A stretch of 5,771 nucleotides of DNA from Spirochaetia bacterium (GTDB lineage Bacteria > Spirochaetota > UBA4802 > UBA5550): positions 1-5,771 of the forward strand of contig JAITPE010000170.1 of NCBI GenBank assembly GCA_031289575.1, given 5' to 3'. The notes under the pieces were generated by a model. It was not told the DNA's origin and did no database searches. It saw nothing but the letters and a program-made list of their open reading frames with translations. Every line of letters starts with the position of its first letter. Position 1 is the stretch's first letter. Made by a program: the position numbers and the translations under genes. Below, one piece after another: positions 4,646-5,771 of the stretch.

Positions 4646-5293
4646 ATGCGTCTTAATGATATGCTGATTATGACGAGGTACCTTCCCGAGGAAGTACTTC
4701 GAAGAATAGAAGAATCCGGCGAGAACCCGTTGGCCTCAAAGAAACGGGAAGCCACAATACTTTTTTTTGACATACGCGGTTCCACAAAAATAGCGGAATC
4801 GCTGGGCGGCGATATATTCGCTTCTTTTTTAAACGATATTTTTACCGATACTATAGATTTTATCTACAGCAACGGAGGGTTTGTAAATAAACTTCTCGGC
4901 GACGGACTGATGGCCGTTTTCGGCTGCCCAATAGAATCAACTAATCCATGCCTGCAGGCTTTGAAGGCCGCGGTACAGATTCAGAATTACCTAAAAACTT
5001 ATAACGATGTGCGGCCCGAATATATTGCAAATCCAATAAGAGCCGGCATAGGCATTGCCACAGGAACTGTCTTTTCCGGCATAATCGGATCTGTTCGTAT
5101 TCAGGAATACACAGTTTTGGGAGACGCCGTTAATATTGCCAGCCGCCTTGAGAGCCTCACAAAGGATTTCAACTGCCGCATAATAGTTGATCAAAATACA
5201 TTCAATCATGTAGAGGCCTCTGCCAATTGGAAAGAACTGCCGCCGGTAACGCTGCGCGGCCGGCAGAATCCTGTTAATGTATATGCCCTGTAA
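4646..5293 (+). CDS. Class III adenylate cyclase, catalytic domain only
   Basis: This 215-residue protein makes cAMP from ATP if active. It starts with the short 'YLPEEVLRRI' segment (12-21) usual before spirochaete and proteobacterial cyclase domains. The catalytic motifs follow: metal-binding D42 in 'LFFDIRGST' and D86 in 'LLGDGLMAVFG', substrate-selecting K82 and T156 ('EYTVLGD'), and transition-state N163 and R167 in 'VNIASRLESL'. Lys plus Thr in the purine pocket indicates ATP rather than GTP, and Thr instead of Asp places it with class IIIb, whose characterised members respond to bicarbonate. No transmembrane, GAF, PAS or HAMP domain is attached, so regulation must come from a partner or small molecule. 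AGGGAG (4633-4638), overlapping the upstream stop, precedes the ATG by 7 bases. The gap from the kinase gene is 11 bases, so co-transcription is very likely. The last 20 bases overlap the convergent recO end. Confidence 0.93.
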   Translation: MRLNDMLIMTRYLPEEVLRRIEESGENPLASKKREATILFFDIRGSTKIAESLGGDIFASFLNDIFTDTIDFIYSNGGFVNKLLGDGLMAVFGCPIESTNPCLQALKAAVQIQNYLKTYNDVRPEYIANPIRAGIGIATGTVFSGIIGSVRIQEYTVLGDAVNIASRLESLTKDFNCRIIVDQNTFNHVEASANWKELPPVTLRGRQNPVNVYAL

Positions 5294-5771
5294 TGTTGAG
5301 GATCAACTCTTTAGAGCGTATTTTCATGCTGAAATAACGCTCTAAAAAAAGTGACATAGAAAACAAAAGGCCGCGCAGACTGGCTGCCGAATACTTGTGC
5401 TGAGCAATGCCGCTGAATTTTGTATTCAGCGAAGCTGAAACAAAATCCAGCGCATCTTTGCCGAGCATGTCTTTGTCCGCGCCCGAACAGTTTCCGCATA
5501 CAACGCCCATGTCGTGAGTATCAAAGGCAAACGCGCTGAAATCATTCGCCCCGCACACCTTGCAGCGGAGAGTCAAGTCAAATATGCCGTGAAGCCTGAG
5601 AAGGTGAATGATGAAAAAAACAGCCAGGCCAAGCGGCCTGTCTGTTTTTTCCATCGAAAACAGCGCGCCGGCGAGGAGGTCGAAAACCGGGTTCTCTTTA
5701 TTGCCGAAACCGGTCGTCTGTTCAACGAGCTCAAGCAGAAAGGCGCTGCAGGTGATTTTGGCGAAATCGGA
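5274..5771 (-). CDS. recO: DNA repair protein RecO, C-terminal part (runs off the right edge)
   Basis: The frame is open from the window edge (5771) to TAA at 5276-5274, giving 165 visible residues. RecO helps load RecA by working with RecR at single-stranded DNA gaps. The visible part begins in the helical region ('FLLELVEQTTG', then 'NPVFDLLAGAL'). It continues with 'FFIIHLLRLHGIFDL' and a four-cysteine zinc site, CKVC (visible residues 70-73) and CGNC (92-95), and ends with the family's closing helix 'FLERYFSMKIRSKELI'. The N-terminal OB-fold (about 80 residues) lies outside the window. An internal ATG at 5654 is not the start, because family-typical sequence continues upstream in frame. 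It converges on the cyclase gene with a 20-base overlap and is not part of that operon. Confidence 0.9.
   Translation of the reverse strand, partial: SDFAKITCSAFLLELVEQTTGFGNKENPVFDLLAGALFSMEKTDRPLGLAVFFIIHLLRLHGIFDLTLRCKVCGANDFSAFAFDTHDMGVVCGNCSGADKDMLGKDALDFVSASLNTKFSGIAQHKYSAASLRGLLFSMSLFLERYFSMKIRSKELILNITGHIH
5310..5346. repeat. Long hairpin just after the operon, inside the recO 3' coding end
   Basis: TTTAGAGCGT (5310-5319) and ACGCTCTAAA (5337-5346) are exact reverse complements. The interior adds a further five pairs (5322-5326 with 5330-5334) after a small internal loop, capped by TGC. It begins 17 bases after the cyclase stop. The 3' side is followed by As on the plus strand and there is no T-run, so it is not a classical terminator. 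It may protect the operon mRNA 3' end or aid termination, while also encoding the closing helix of RecO. Confidence 0.45.

Noticed and set aside
5311..5499. 62-codon minus-strand ORF overlapping recO in another frame
   Set aside because: It lies inside recO, whose zinc-site cysteines and closing helix are clearly recognisable in the other frame.

Overview
The window holds two different kinds of DNA. Positions 1 to about 1070 are AT-rich accessory or regulatory sequence: the start of a MarR-like regulator (minus strand), a 41-residue orphan ORF (minus strand), and a Phd/YefM-type antitoxin (plus strand) whose toxin gene is reduced to a short N-terminal stub. Positions 1087-5293 hold a compact four-gene plus-strand operon, more balanced in base composition. 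The right edge (5274-5771, minus strand) is the C-terminal two thirds of RecO, converging on and overlapping the end of the operon.

The operon reads as one signalling pathway: (1) a stand-alone CheY-like receiver; (2) a CheX-type receiver phosphatase interrupted by an in-frame TAG; (3) a 903-residue protein fusing a complete ammonium transporter (Amt) domain to a linker, a PAS-like region, an HPt domain and a CheA-type ATPase domain; (4) a class III adenylate cyclase catalytic domain with no attached sensor. The inferred flow is: ammonium at or through the Amt domain alters autophosphorylation of the HPt histidine, phosphate passes to the CheY-like protein, CheX removes it, and the output may involve cAMP. 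Amt-histidine kinase fusions are known (for example Amt5 of Kuenenia stuttgartiensis). A CheA-like HPt/ATPase output bundled with CheY, CheX and a cyclase is the most unusual thing here.

The most striking local detail is the TAG at 1824-1826 in cheX. The same frame continues for 28 more codons, encodes a convincing CheX C-terminus, and ends 9 bases before the Amt-kinase start. The normal gene therefore almost certainly ran to 1913, and the copy seen here is a nonsense allele, a recoded or read-through gene, or a sequencing error.

The accessory region is rich in regulatory structure: three near-consensus sigma-70-type promoters, several perfect or near-perfect inverted repeats next to them, and a 16-bp perfect-stem terminator that separates the antitoxin from the operon and ends only 20 bases before the cheY start.

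Organism: a bacterium of moderate to low GC. The stand-alone CheY/CheX pair, the PAS-HPt-ATPase kinase layout and the simple class III cyclase fit a spirochaete (Treponema/Spirochaeta-like) best. This is inference from gene content only; other deep-branching Gram-negative lineages cannot be excluded.
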